A stretch of DNA of 64,000 nt from Camillea tinctor (lineage: Eukaryota > Ascomycota > Sordariomycetes > Xylariales > Xylariaceae), in the NCBI GenBank assembly GCA_022578605.1, contig MU394051.1:979664-1043663 (forward strand). Reading direction: 5' to 3'. Below, in pieces: positions 21,342 through 33,365 of this stretch. The notes below the pieces were generated by a model. That model had not been told where the DNA came from. It saw only the letters and a list, made by a program, of their open reading frames with translations, and made no database searches. How positions within the stretch are numbered: position 1 is the first letter of the stretch; each line of letters opens with the position of its first letter. A program made the position numbers and the translations under genes.

Positions 21342-23179
21342 ATGGCAAGACGACCGGAAGACAAGCAGACCCCCTTAATCCAGAAGTTTCTTAACAAACG
21401 ACACCAAATACACCCCGCGATAAGTGAAAACCATTATCTAGGGCCGGAAATTTTTAAGCCTTTATTTGACTGGCTATTCAAGGACGAAGTTTTTGAGTCT
21501 TGGCAAAAAGAGGAGAGCAAGTGGATGCTACGATGTTTTGGTGGCCCCGGTTCAGGCAAGGTATTCGTTAGTCGAGAACTACTATTAGTAGAATGACATT
21601 CTCGTTTCCCTTTTCCAAGAATTTTCTCAACTGACTTACCCTAGACCATAGTGTCGGCTTTAGCTGCCGAAAGTCTGCGCCTTCGGTTCAGCAGTCCGAA
21701 ACAAGCTGTCGCCTCCATATTCATCAAGTCAGACGTTGTGTCCAATGCAGCATCGTTTATAGAAGACTTAATGGTAAGCCTGTTACGCCAGCTCTATTCT
21801 CAGCATACAGGCATCCAGGGTGATTCAGAGGTATTCACGCACTTCGAGTCATACCTTGAGGTATGCAGACTGCATCAGCGCAATGTAGAGCGCCTCAGGT
21901 TTCTACGGAGGGCGCTACATTCTTGCATCACGACATTTGACCGTGTATTTCTGATACTAGATGATTTTGATAAATGCGATGAGATGGCAGAGCTCTTCCT
22001 CGAAGACGAACTCGCGAAGCTCCAGGAATTGGGTGTGAAGATCATGTTGACTTCGCGCATACAGTGCCGTAAAGAACCGCCCCTGAGCACATTCTGCGAT
22101 GTCTGCGATTCGGAATGGCTGCGTGTATACTGGGAGTGCAGCACATGTCTAGACGAGCCATTCGTGATCTGTGCGGATTGCCGAGAACGAGATGAAAGCT
22201 GTCAGAACTGGTATGTCTTCGCTTGAGCGATTCCTACTTGGCTAAAAACAAAAGAAAAACCCACACTATACTAACTGGGTCAATGCGCCTCAGTGATGAT
22301 AACAAGAACTTCTATGAGCCCTATACCCACAGAGATTTGGATATTGGTCTTGTTGGGGAAAAGCAGATGCTTGACTACATCGCCTGGGAACTTGAAAATA
22401 ACCACGGGGACCTTGGCCTGGATAGCAGGGCTTTCACGAAACCTCCTCTTTCAAGACTTGGCAAAGAACTTAAAAAGAAGCGAAACCGGGGTAAGCTCAA
22501 AGAGCTTATGGACGAGATAGAATTCAAATCCTGGGGCAACATATCCATAGCTCGACTTCGATTGGAGATAGTTCATGAAATGAGTTCGGCAGATGAGATT
22601 GTAGCAGGCGACAGACTGCCAAGGAGTATAACTGCCATCTTCGACGCTGGCATCCGAAAGATTGAGCAGCAGCCTGAGAGCGAGCGCGAGGTTGGACTTA
22701 AGGCCATTGCTGCAATGGCTCACTTCGAATACGAGCAAGGCGTTGATTTCGAAGTGCTTCAGCGACTATTGCGGCTGACCTCTCGGCATTCATCGCACTC
22801 CCATATGCTGCCTCGCAGCCTGGAAGAGATACTGCAAGCCACAAAAGGGTTCCTAGTTGTAGAAAACCTGGACGAGTGTCCGTTCAGGGCCTATAACCAA
22901 GCTTTCCATACTTATGCGAGAGATAACTACAATGAGTCTCTTCTGTGGGCGTATGCCGAGCTTGATTTCGATAGCGCGGAAACCCTTAGGCCTATCAAGC
23001 GCTCGAAAACAGGGCTTATATCGCTCAGTACGGAAATCCCCTCAAGGCCACGATTGCCAAAACAAGGGGAAATTAATAAGGCTTTTAGCTTTCAAGGGAT
23101 ATCAGGCGCAGAGCAACGGAAGGCCTTGGAGAAAGGGGGTCGTCTTGGAATACAACGGCGAGGGACAACTTTCATATGA
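21342..23179 (+). CDS. NACHT-type STAND NTPase without C-terminal repeats
   Basis: Three exons: 21342-21560, 21645-22210, 22294-23179; 556 aa. Introns are 84 and 83 nt, and the second has a perfect TACTAAC branch site. Splicing completes the Walker A motif GGPGSGKT (residues 67-74); without it the frame stops. Walker B is VFLILDDFDKCDE (about 174-186), followed by KIMLTSR. The second splice joins a Cys-rich ZZ-like zinc finger (about 222-262; CDVCDSEW, CSTCLDE, CADCRERDESCQNCDD) directly to DIGLVGEKQMLDYI. This matches the N-terminal core of fungal NACHT-ankyrin/WD proteins. The family are NLR-like signal-transducing ATPases used in allorecognition and cell-death control. No effector domain precedes the NACHT and no ankyrin, WD40 or TPR repeats follow, so the protein is either a minimal form or truncated. 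It converges on the HET gene; stop codons are 40 bp apart. Confidence 0.83.
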
Positions 23180-23219
23180 AATAAATACCCGAATGAATTG
23201 ATATAGACTGAAACAGGAC

Positions 23220-25646
23220 TTAGTCCAACCAGATTTTCGGACATTGTTTAGCATCTAGTTCTTCAGTGATCAAGTCTTGTTTGTGCTGCCTAGTTGATCG
23301 GACGATACATTTCCAGCTTTCCTTATTTAACCTGCGAAAGTTCATAGCACCTCTTCTACGAAAACGGCTTCCCCCCATGTTCTCAATAAGTATGCCAAAT
23401 CCAGAGTAAAGAGCCTTGGTTTCCAATTCATTTTCTTCTAGCAGCTCTTCATTTTCAGTGCCAATATAGCTCGATAGGTGTTGTGGGTACTCTTTTGACG
23501 CCGCGAGAACCAACACCTGACATGGCGTCCTCGATTCTATGGGTTGCGTGTCAGGAAAAGCTCGTATATCGACTTCTTCTTGTGTAATACCCTCGATGAC
23601 TAGTGCCCATTCATCATCTTCGTCAGTTTTCTGTAATATTGCATGCCCGATAAATCCCTGTATTTCTATAGCAGAATTCTTTAGGATAGGGGGTAAATCT
23701 CGGATATCCTTGGATCGACGTATAGTTGTCGTGTTTGAGGGGCCGGTGGCTTTTCTAGGTCTTTGTTCTGCCACAACCTCGTCCAGCTTCATCGTCATAT
23801 TCACCAACTCATGCTTCCAATCAAGAAACGTATCAACAGCTTGTACAGGGTATATAGGGGATTCAATCTCGATCGAAATCTCCTCGCCATTGTGGTTTGT
23901 CGCTTCATAGAAGTATTCCGACATGCGCCTACGGTCCGCAACTTCAATTTTAGCTTCTCCTATTGATGACCAAGACCAAGATGGAAAGCCTCCGTCTTTT
24001 CCTTCATACCGAATCGACTTTCTACAGTCAATCACTCGCCACTAAATATTTTATAATTAGTGAGACAGCTTTCTTTCATAATTCTGAATATTGATTCGAG
24101 AAGGGGGGTAAAGGGAGGGGGGGGGGGGAGGACCTGAATAGATTGAGATAGGTTTAAAACAGAATCTCCTTACCACCAACTGCTCTAGCAGACCCCTTTG
24201 CCAGAGCCCGGAGAAATATTCTTCGGCGAGAGCATCGCGAACTTGCTTCGCTATACCCCAGATAGCTGCAAGTTTATCTGAGTGATATGTTAGGTCACAA
24301 CTGGTGTAAGAATATACAGCCGTCTTCCAAAAAGTCTCGAGTGAATCGTTCGCAGAAACGACCAATGGCAAAGCAGCAGTTTCGGATCCTCGAAGTCTTT
24401 CCCGCCAGTGACGATCGGTCGCTCCAGTATCAAGAGGCTGTGGTAGACCGGACGGGAAAACCTCACAGGCACTAATAGTAGAACAGTCCCAGAAGATTTG
24501 TGACCTTGAAAAATGAAGGATTCTTTGAGACAACATTCGTTCTATGCAGGGGTTTAGCCTATGCATTCCTCCTTTGTTTTTAGTAGGATAAGGTAACATT
24601 AAGAGCTCACCTTGGAAAATCCATCCACGACTATATAACACACTTTGAAGAAGATCGCCACGCCACAACTCACCTGAGACAACCTGCCACTTGTGTTTTT
24701 GGAAAAGAGTCTGGTCATGTTCACTAGGTACATAGCGAGATGGAACTATGAGGTCCAAGTGCTCTTCTCTGTCACGGAACAGACCTCCGTTGCAATCCCC
24801 AGAATCGGCTGCGGCAATATTGCAATAAGAATTGCGGTACACCAAATGCATAAGGGGGGCCTCAGCATGCCAGTCATTCTTGTCGTCCTCATCCTGGATA
24901 ATGCAAAGGGAGTCCATCCAAAGATAGCGAATCTCCAAGCGTCGGGCAACACGAACAGCGTGCTCCAGATTCTTGTTCCTGCACACCTCGCTCCATGGGA
25001 CACCACGACCCCTATATTCCTCCAGATTGGCCTGCTTCAGCTCCGCAAACGACTTGTCTTTCCCCCAGCTATGACTTAAGGTCATATACGGGCTGTAGAT
25101 CTGTTCCGCCTGAGTATCGACGATGCGCACGCGTTGCGGCGGCCATGGAGAGATGGAAGGCCCGACATCCAGGACTCTTGTAGGCATGAAGTCATTGCTT
25201 TTTGAAGCGCGCGCACATTTGACATGATGCGCATTACAATCGTCCAACCATTTTTTGACCTGAACCAACGAGGAGCTAGAATCAGTCCTCCCACCTAGCT
25301 GGCCACGCGCAATGCCGTATCCTCCCCCTGGCTGCAACTGCTGCTCGTCTTCCTCTGGGAGGAGGTAAAAAGTAACATCTGGCAAGGCGCTGCCACTATC
25401 GACAGGGCGAAAGGTGATGACGACGTGTTGCTGGATTTCTCTGATCTTGGCCGACCGACGGACACTCCACCAATACCAAGGCTTGGCCTGCTCATTGATG
25501 GCCGCCTTCGGACCATGGGGGTGTAGTTTCACGCAGAAGACACAGCCCTGCCGCGCGGAGATTTGAAGTGCAGCGCTATCGCTGTGGTGGAAACCCCAAG
25601 TCTTGCCCGATTCGAGGACGGTTATTCGACAAAAGTCACAAATCAT
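23220..25646 (-). CDS. HET-domain (heterokaryon incompatibility) protein
   Basis: Three exons: 25646-24611, 24541-24174, 24041-23220; 741 aa. The first splice (69-nt intron) restores RGWIFQERMLSQRILHFS and the second (132-nt intron) joins LLEQLV to WRVIDCRKS. Both are what the family requires. The N-terminus has Cys pairs typical of HET proteins (CDFC, CVFC). The HET domain shows YMTLSHSWG (about 187), LWMDSLCIIQDEDDKNDW (about 242) and RGWIFQE (about 340). After the domain comes GGFPSWSWSSIG, the usual C-terminal PSWSW block. HET domains trigger incompatibility-type cell death when activated, and some are TIR-like in fold. This one is a large stand-alone HET protein with no recognisable sensor repeats. 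The C-terminal ~250 residues are unassigned. Intron 2 contains a low-complexity G/C-run. Confidence 0.92.
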
Positions 25647-27389
25647 ATCGTACGTGTTAGAAAGTACCTAGGTTAGTCATTTTTCCACTTTCATAAGAAA
25701 AAAAAATTATGAGATAGGAAAACGATACTTCTTAGTGGACGAGGAATAATGGGACAATATATGCTAGGTTAGGAGCTTATTCAAGTAAGCATTCATGGAT
25801 CTATATATAACCTTTCTATGTACACTTAGGTACCTAGGCCTATTAAGGTGGGTAGGTAAAGTATTTCTACTTTAAGAGAGGTATTATATAGTACCTAGTT
25901 ATATGTTGGGGGCCAAAAAAGGGGGGTGGGGATATGTTAGGTAAGTACATAACCACCTATGTACTTACATGTATGTATACTATGTACCTAGAGGTTATGT
26001 TAGATTCCCGTAGGCTATTTTATTAGGGTAGGCAGGTGCCTTTCTTGAGATAAGGAAGGTATGGGAGCTATTTGCATATATCCTATCTACCTACCTAGGT
26101 ATATACCTAGATATTGAGGATAAGTTGAAAAGGTACATAGTAGGTAGGTAATTTTTTAATCAAGGCCCCCCTCCCCCTCTCCTTTCCTCCTCCCCACTTT
26201 GGTGCATGTAAAACCTCTCCCTATCAGAAACACCAACACCTTCAAGGAGCCTTGTTCAAAATATGAAATAATGACCACTCCCCAACCAAAAGAAAGAAAG
26301 GTAGCACAGCATAGCATAGCAAAGCTGACAACATAAACAGGACTTGGGCATCAAACATTATTGCTGCAAGAAAATGCGATGGGGTAGTGACTCGCCTGCC
26401 TACATCTCATCTTGGTGCTTCTTCCCGTCATGTGGGAGAATCGTTGGTTTCTACCAAAGCGGCATGAAGCCTGCAAAGCAAACGATAGCCAGTGAATTTT
26501 ATAAAAAAAAGAAAAACAAAAGAAGAAAAAGCCGCCGGACTGCCGTTTCAAAATGTCCCTATCCAGTAGAGCAGAGCGGCACATGCACGACTCAGCCGCG
26601 GCAGCGTTTGTCACGGGCGTGGTTGACTAGGTATGTACCATCTTCAACCCCGTACCCAAGGTAGACAGGAGGGGCAGATGTAAATAGTAGATATCTGACA
26701 ATCTGCCAATTAAATCATCTACACGTGTTATACCATGGCCAGGCCTCCAGCAGGCTGCCCTCAAGGCTTCCTTCCATATTGTGCTGTTCTGCAAGGTCTA
26801 ATGGGGGACATGCATCAACTCGCGTACACGAACACGGGATGACGAGCAGGTACGCAAAGAGAGCGTTGCCCTGGTACCTAACACAAACAACTAAGCGGTT
26901 AATTCTCTCTCCTTCGGACTAGAGGTTTCCTTCCATGTCCACCAACTCAGATTCTTGCTGCCTTGTTGTTCTGGCCTCCCGCCAAAGCCACTTCACCCAT
27001 CCAAGATCCCCACCAAAAGCAAGCCTCCCTCCCAGAAGATCAGGACATTCATTGCCTCGGATATCTTTTCAGTTCAACCAAAACAAAATCTAGAGGTGCA
27101 TAAGCTCCTATTATTTTTTTCCCCAAGTACCTAATCTCACCAAGAATCCTTTCTCTTCTTCTTTCCCCTTTCCCCTTTCCCCTCTCCCCTCCCCCCTCTC
27201 TCTCCTTTTCGAGCTACACCACAAGGCATTCCTTTCTGCCTGAACTTTCGAGTTCAACATCCATACGGAAACCCCCAAGCTTAGTAAATCTTACCATACC
27301 ACCCCCTTCGACCAGGAGCGGCTTCATTTGACACACCTTGCCCAAATACAGGGAATTTATGATACATAGGCAGAAATATACAATCACCA
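25647..27389. other. Intergenic, 1.7 kb, divergent promoters of HET and helicase genes
   Basis: From about 25810 to 26150 the DNA is packed with TACCTAGGTA-like words (listed separately). A strongly pyrimidine-rich tract at about 27156-27210 (repeated CTTTCCC / CTCCCC units) lies about 200 bp upstream of the helicase start, as is common for constitutively expressed filamentous-fungal genes. Short open frames near 26344-26922 show no motif. Confidence 0.5.
25810..26150. repeat. Dense cluster of TACCTAGGTA-like palindromic words
   Basis: Many overlapping copies of TACCTAGG, CTACCTAC, GTAGGTAG, GTACCTAG and TACTTACAT-type words are seen on both strands. The core TACCTAGGTA is a perfect palindrome. 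The same words recur at 6570-6610, 14480-14515, 47060-47115, 53945-53995 and 60667-60674. The pattern looks like a dispersed low-complexity family rather than one tandem array. Confidence 0.6.
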
Positions 27390-30300
27390 ATGTCTTCCCG
27401 CCAGCCATGTCCGTATTTCCCTCGAGGGAAATGCCGTCACGGGTCACGATGCAAGTTCTCTCATCAAGGTCGGCCGAATGCACCCAAGGCAAGCAATAGC
27501 TCTGCTCAATCCACCCAAGCCAGCCAGCTGCCTGGCAAAGCTACCCTACAAGAAGAATGGAGGACGTTCATCCAACAATCCAAGGTGGCGCGCTGCCGCC
27601 AAGGCAGGGCTGCCTCAACCCGATTCTTTCCTGTGGCTTTTCAGTTGATAGACGGTGACCTCGATAGCTCCAAGAATGTAATCCGACAGCTAGCGGGGGA
27701 TGATGGTCTGCCATATATCGGTGACCTTGCCGGTCGATGTGTTGAGATGCCAGTCGGTATGTCAATTGCGGATTTATGGAAGAATCAGCTCAGACCCCTT
27801 TTCAAGCTCATCAACCATCGTCGGATTGTGGAATCTGCCTCTCTAGAACAAGAGGTAGCTACTATACACAATTATCTCCTAGGTGTTGGCGGCCAGAGGA
27901 TGGGATCTATCTTCAACTTTGTTCTCAAGATCCTCCATAAGTGGGACGAATTGTTGATCAAGGATGAGTCCAAGATGTCGGCGACCGAGCTCTCTCTTGG
28001 TGTTCTGTCGAAAATTGTCGATTGTAACACGAACAACATGGTCAGCGAGGCTTTCAGTGAGGTAGCTAAGCTCTTCGCCCCAATAGTACAAGAACCAGTT
28101 GGGGCATCAGATGAATTCTCTCAGCTTCAATCACAGAAATACCTCGACTATATAAATCGACGTTTAGGAGTGGGAGATGCGATCCCAACCTTTCGCGGGG
28201 CAGTTCAGGCGCCCATAGAGCGTGCTGAATTTGTTCTGCGCAGAGATCTACCGGGAAAGTACTCTCCGGGCGGACGTCGTCATGACAACGACTTTGACGA
28301 GATCTCAAAGATACGGATTCTACCAACTGAGAGCGAGATTGCCTCATCTCGAGCAGAATACCTCCCGACAAATGATATATCCCAATTCCACGTCGCAGGA
28401 ATACGAGGCAGGCTTGATCGAGAGTTCCGACTCCTGCGTGAGGACACTGTCGGCCAGTTGAGAGACGTAGTAAGAGCACAGATGGAGATAATGCGAAACC
28501 CGGATCCCCGTGCTAAGAAGCGGTCGAACGCCAATGTCCGAACATACACGTATGAGGACCCCAAGATCCACGATGTGCAATTTGAAAAGTACGACGGGGT
28601 CGTGTTTGTGCTGCGGTTTTTGCAACCAGTTCCAAAGATCAGTCGCTCGAAGCGAAAGCAATGGTGGCTTCAATCGAAACGACTACAGCCCGGCAGTCTC
28701 GTGTGCGTCACACCCGCGAACGGAGCTGTCTTGTTTTTCGTGGTTGCGCAGTCAACTATTCGGTCTTCCGAGGAAAAGCGTCCCAGCGCAGATGCACCTT
28801 CTGATGCAGACAAGAAGAATCCGTTGTCTCTCTCCGATGACGAGGGATTCAGCTACGTTCACCTCAACCTGACAAATAATAACCCTGAAGCTCTTGACGA
28901 TGCATTACGATGGTACCGAGGTCCAGAGTCGCAACATCCACGCTACCTTGTTGAGTTTCCTGGCGTCCTATTACCCTCGTTTTCTCACACCCTTGAATCG
29001 TTACAGAAGATGTCACGGAGACCAAAATTGCCTTTCACGGACATAATTGCCGCCGCGCCTGGCGATGGTGCTATCGTAAATATCAGACCCCCTCAATATA
29101 CGACAAGGCCTGGGTTCTCATTCGACTTGAGCTCTATTACCCACAATAAAGCCCCCTTCTCCTTTTCTCCGAAAGATAGGATGGATCCCCAGAAACTAGC
29201 CGATTGCTCTCAACTCGATTTTACGCAAGCAAATGCCTTGCTGAGCACCCTCTCCCGGGAGATCTCGTTAGTCCAAGGCCCCCCCGGTACTGGAAAGAGC
29301 TACACTGGAGAAAAGATTATCAAGGTCTTGCTATCAAACAAGAAAAAGGCTTCTTTAGGCCCTATTCTATGTGTCTGCTACACAAACCACGCTTTGGATC
29401 AGTTACTAGAACATCTTCTGGATGATGGGGTCAAGCAAATCATCAGAATAGGCTCTAGGTCAAAATCTGAGAAGCTTGAAAAGCTGAACATCCGTTTTGT
29501 AGCCAAGAATATAGAGAGAACACGATCAGAGAAGCATACGCTTTGGGAGTGCGAGAATTCGTTAGATGACAGTCAAAAGCGGATGAATAGGAATATACAG
29601 GAGTTAAGACATTGCACTACCCTACAAACCCTCGAAAAGCACCTAGAGCAAGGGTACCAATGGCATCACCGCATACTCTTTGGTCCGATGATTGATGACG
29701 AGGGATTCCAAGTTCAGGGCGCCAATCGGAAAAAAACCCTGGATAAGTGGCTCCAGGGAGGTGTGTCTTCGAATAGACCATCGCGCCGTGTAGATGAACT
29801 TCTGAAAGCAGATTTGTTCAGCATGACGAATTCTGAGAGACATGACTTATATGATTGGTGGTTGGAAGAAATCATGGATCCTATCGTTGTGCGCATCCTT
29901 TCAGAGGATACTTCGTACCGTAAGGATTATAAGTTGAGGAACAATGCGAGAGACGATATCGATCTGCGTTGCCTTCAAACAGCCGATATTGTTGGTGTGA
30001 CAACAACTGGCCTTGCCCGAAGTCTAGACCTCCTTAGCAGACTTAATTGTAAAGTAATGCTCTGTGAAGAAGCAGGAGAAGTTCTTGAAGCCCATTTGCT
30101 TACTGCTCTACTCCCATCTGTTGAGCACGCTATTTTGATCGGAGACCACTTGCAACTTCGTCCTCAGATACAGAACTTCGATCTACAGATTGCTAACCCC
30201 CGCGGGGAGCGATATTCACTCGATGTTTCGCTCTTTGAAAGGCTAGTCAATCCACCGTACGACACCGATGCCAGGATCCCATTTTGCACACTTGATACTC

Positions 30301-33300
30301 AACGGCGAATGCATCCTAGCATCTCGAATCTTATCCGCAACACCTTATACCCCAGCTTAGAGGATTCGGAGAATGTCAAGGTGTATCCTGAGGTCAAGGG
30401 AATGAAGCAACGTCTCTTTTGGTTTCATCATGAGAACCTGGAAGCTTCTGCGTTGTCATCAGACCCCCTGAACACGTCCCACACAAACGACTTCGAGACT
30501 GAGATGACTACAGCGCTCGTATTACACCTCATTCGTCAAGGCTCTTACGGACGGGGTGACATTGCTGTTATTACACCTTATCTAGGTCAATTGCACAGAC
30601 TTCGTGAACGTATGTCGAAACTTTTCGAAATTACTGTCAATGATCGGGATGAAGCAGATTTAGAGATGATCGAGCCAGATCAAGAGGAGCTTGAAGGGCC
30701 TTCTAACCCTCAGCCATCGCGCCATCCTACCAGTCGATCCAGTAAAGTCAAGCTACTTGAAAGCGTTCGAGTTGCTACTGTTGATAATTTCCAAGGAGAA
30801 GAGGCCAAGGTTATTATCATCTCCCTTGTCCGTAGCAATCCTCAAAACCGATGCGGATTCCTCAGTACATCAAATCGTATCAACGTGCTACTCTCTCGAG
30901 CTAAACACGGGATGTACATAATCGGCAATGCCACTACTTACCAAAAGGTGCAAATGTGGTCAAACGTCATCAACATGCTTCAGAAGGACGGCAATTTTGG
31001 CGGGCAGTTCCAACTCCAGTGTCCACGCCATCGAGATACCCCTATACAAGTATCGCATCCGGATCATTTTCTACAATTTTCGCCTGAAGGCGGATGCAAT
31101 CTACCCTGTGATAGACGCCTAGAGTGTGGCCACATCTGCAAGAGTCGCTGCCATTCAGGCATACTCCATGACGCCGTGAAATGCCTTGAACCCTGTCCAA
31201 GGCCTCAGAAAGGGTGCCCTCACCCATGCAGACTAGTATGTGGTGATAAGTGTCCTCGGCGATGCGAAAAAATGCTCACTGAGCTCAATCTTGTATTGCC
31301 GTGTGGCCATATTGTATCTCGTGCGCCCTGCTGGCAGGTTCAAAATCCCTCGCTTATTACATGTCGAGAGCTTGTTAAGAAGACAGTGCCCGGGTGCCAG
31401 CACACTACCAAAGTCCCTTGTCATACAAACGTCGAGGCTGAAGATTATCATTGCAGAGAAAGGTGTAATGATGCTCGGCCATGCGGTCATAACTGCAAGA
31501 GCCTATGCTACCAATGCAAAGAGCGTAAAGATGGCAAGGTCATCAAGGAGCACCACGAGATTTGCAGCAATATCTGCGGCCGTGGGTACACTACTTGTCA
31601 ACACAGCTGTGCTTCAAAATGCCACGGAGAGCTCAAATGTCCTCCGTGTGTTGTAAAATGCGAAGTTCGCTGTAGTCATTCAAGATGTAGTAAGCTTTGC
31701 CATGAGCCTTGCACCCCTTGTGCGGAACAGAGCTGTGCTTCTAAGTGCCCCCATACAAGATGTACAATGCCGTAAGTAACCCCTTCTTCGATTAATTCAA
31801 CCCTATTTCAGCGATAGTTTTTACTTCTTAAGAGGCATCTAACGCGTTTTTTAGTTGTGCAGCCCCTTGCGATTGGATACCCTGTTCCAAACGATGCGAG
31901 GAAAAACTGACTTGCGGTCATCAATGTAAGTGCATACGGAAACATTTTCTTCTAATCTTTTTGTCTAACTTAGTTAGGTCCTTCAACATGTGGCGAGTCC
32001 TGTCCAGACGCCAAGTACTGCCAAACATGTTGTTCCCAGAAGATCGGGGCAACCGATGTAGACTTCATCATGGGCTCTCAGTATCACGAAGTTGATCTCG
32101 ACAATGATCCTTGTATCTTCCCGGATTGCGGGCATTTTCTCACTAGATCCAATATGGACGGTATAATGGACCTAAAAGCTCATTATGAAATATCTCCTGA
32201 AGATGATATTCCCGTCGCGATTCTTCGCTCATCAAAACCATTTTCTATGGAAGAGGTCAAAGTCTGCCCGAGCTGTCGCGGCTCTCTCCGAAACATTGCG
32301 CGCTATGGCCGAATAGTTCGCCGTGCTATCCTCGATGAGGCGACTAAGAAGTTTATTACTTGGTCTACTGATGAGTTCACCGGCCTAGCTATGCGTCTCC
32401 TCAAAGAGCAAGAGAAGCTCGAAAACACACCCAAGCCCAATGGCCCAGTTACTCCAGCGCCCGAAAAGAACAAGAAAAAGGTCATTCTCAGCTTTGGGAA
32501 ATCACGAGCGGTGCAGCTCGATGTCATACGCAACTTCGTCGAGAAAGGTCGATATACCACCATTTACTCACTATATCAAGACATAGGCGCCTTCAGGAAT
32601 AGAGTTAGTCGAGAAGAACAACCCTTTCAGCGCGTAGCGGACTTCGTACAATACGCGAATCGAGCAGCACGGACGGAGGGCAAATTTGCATTCGATGAGT
32701 CGGTTATCCAAGCCAAAGGCCATCTACAAGCGACGGCGCTGCTCATGAAATGTGAATCAGCCATGCTACAGGATTTCACCCGGCTGTACCAGAACTGGAA
32801 GGAGAAGCCAGATGTCAAGATCAATTTATCTCACCACTTCAAGGATTGCGAGAACCTAGTGGTGCAGGCGCGAGATTCGCATCACCCGCGCCAAGAGGTA
32901 GAAGGACACCTCTACTTTGCGCACTTCTGCGCGATCGCGCGCGGCCTTAGCAATGCCGAAACCAATCCTGCTGATCTTGAGGCCCTGAAGACCCAGGGCA
33001 AAGCGCATATAGATGCGGCGCGAGAAATCATCGCCAGCCATAAGTCGGCAACCATCTTCGAACCCGAGATTGACGCAGCGGAAAAACTGCTCAACGACGG
33101 TGTTATGTATACGGCTGTGTCGGCTGATGAGAGGCGCGCCGTCTACCAAGCCATGTCAAACGAGTTCCGCGGTACAGGCCACTGGTATGTCTGCGCGAAT
33201 GGCCACCCCTTTACTGTCGGTGAATGTGGCATGCCCATGGAACTGGCAACATGTCCCGAGTGTCAGGCGCCTGTTGGGGGCCAGAACCATAACCCTACTC

Positions 33301-33365
33301 AAGGTGTAAGGCGCGCAGATGATATGGATGAGTTGGCGAGGGATGTCGGGAGAATGCATATGTAG
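27390..33365 (+). CDS. hrr1: ZNFX1/Hrr1/SAD-3-type helicase with CCCH, NF-X1 and RZ zinc fingers
   Basis: Three exons: 27390-31771, 31855-31925, 31978-33365; introns 83 and 52 nt; 1946 aa. Domains in order are as follows. A CCCH finger CPYFPRGKCRHGSRCKFSH lies at about 7-25. An N-terminal armadillo-like region follows. A UPF1-like SF1 helicase core carries QGPPGTGKS (Walker A, about 629), motif II MLCEEAGE (about 889), LIGDHLQLRPQ, DNFQGEEAKVIIISLVRS and NVLLSRAKHGMY. An NF-X1-type cysteine array covers about 1210-1530 (e.g. CNLPCDRRLECGHICKSRC). A C-terminal RZ finger follows at about 1885 (HWYVCANGHPF, CGMPMELATCPEC). The middle 71-nt exon supplies part of the Cys array, supporting the splice model. 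Known relatives are S. pombe Hrr1 in the RNA-directed RNA polymerase complex, Neurospora SAD-3 in meiotic silencing, and animal ZNFX1. A role in RNAi or heterochromatin at the nuclear periphery is inferred by homology. Confidence 0.93.
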
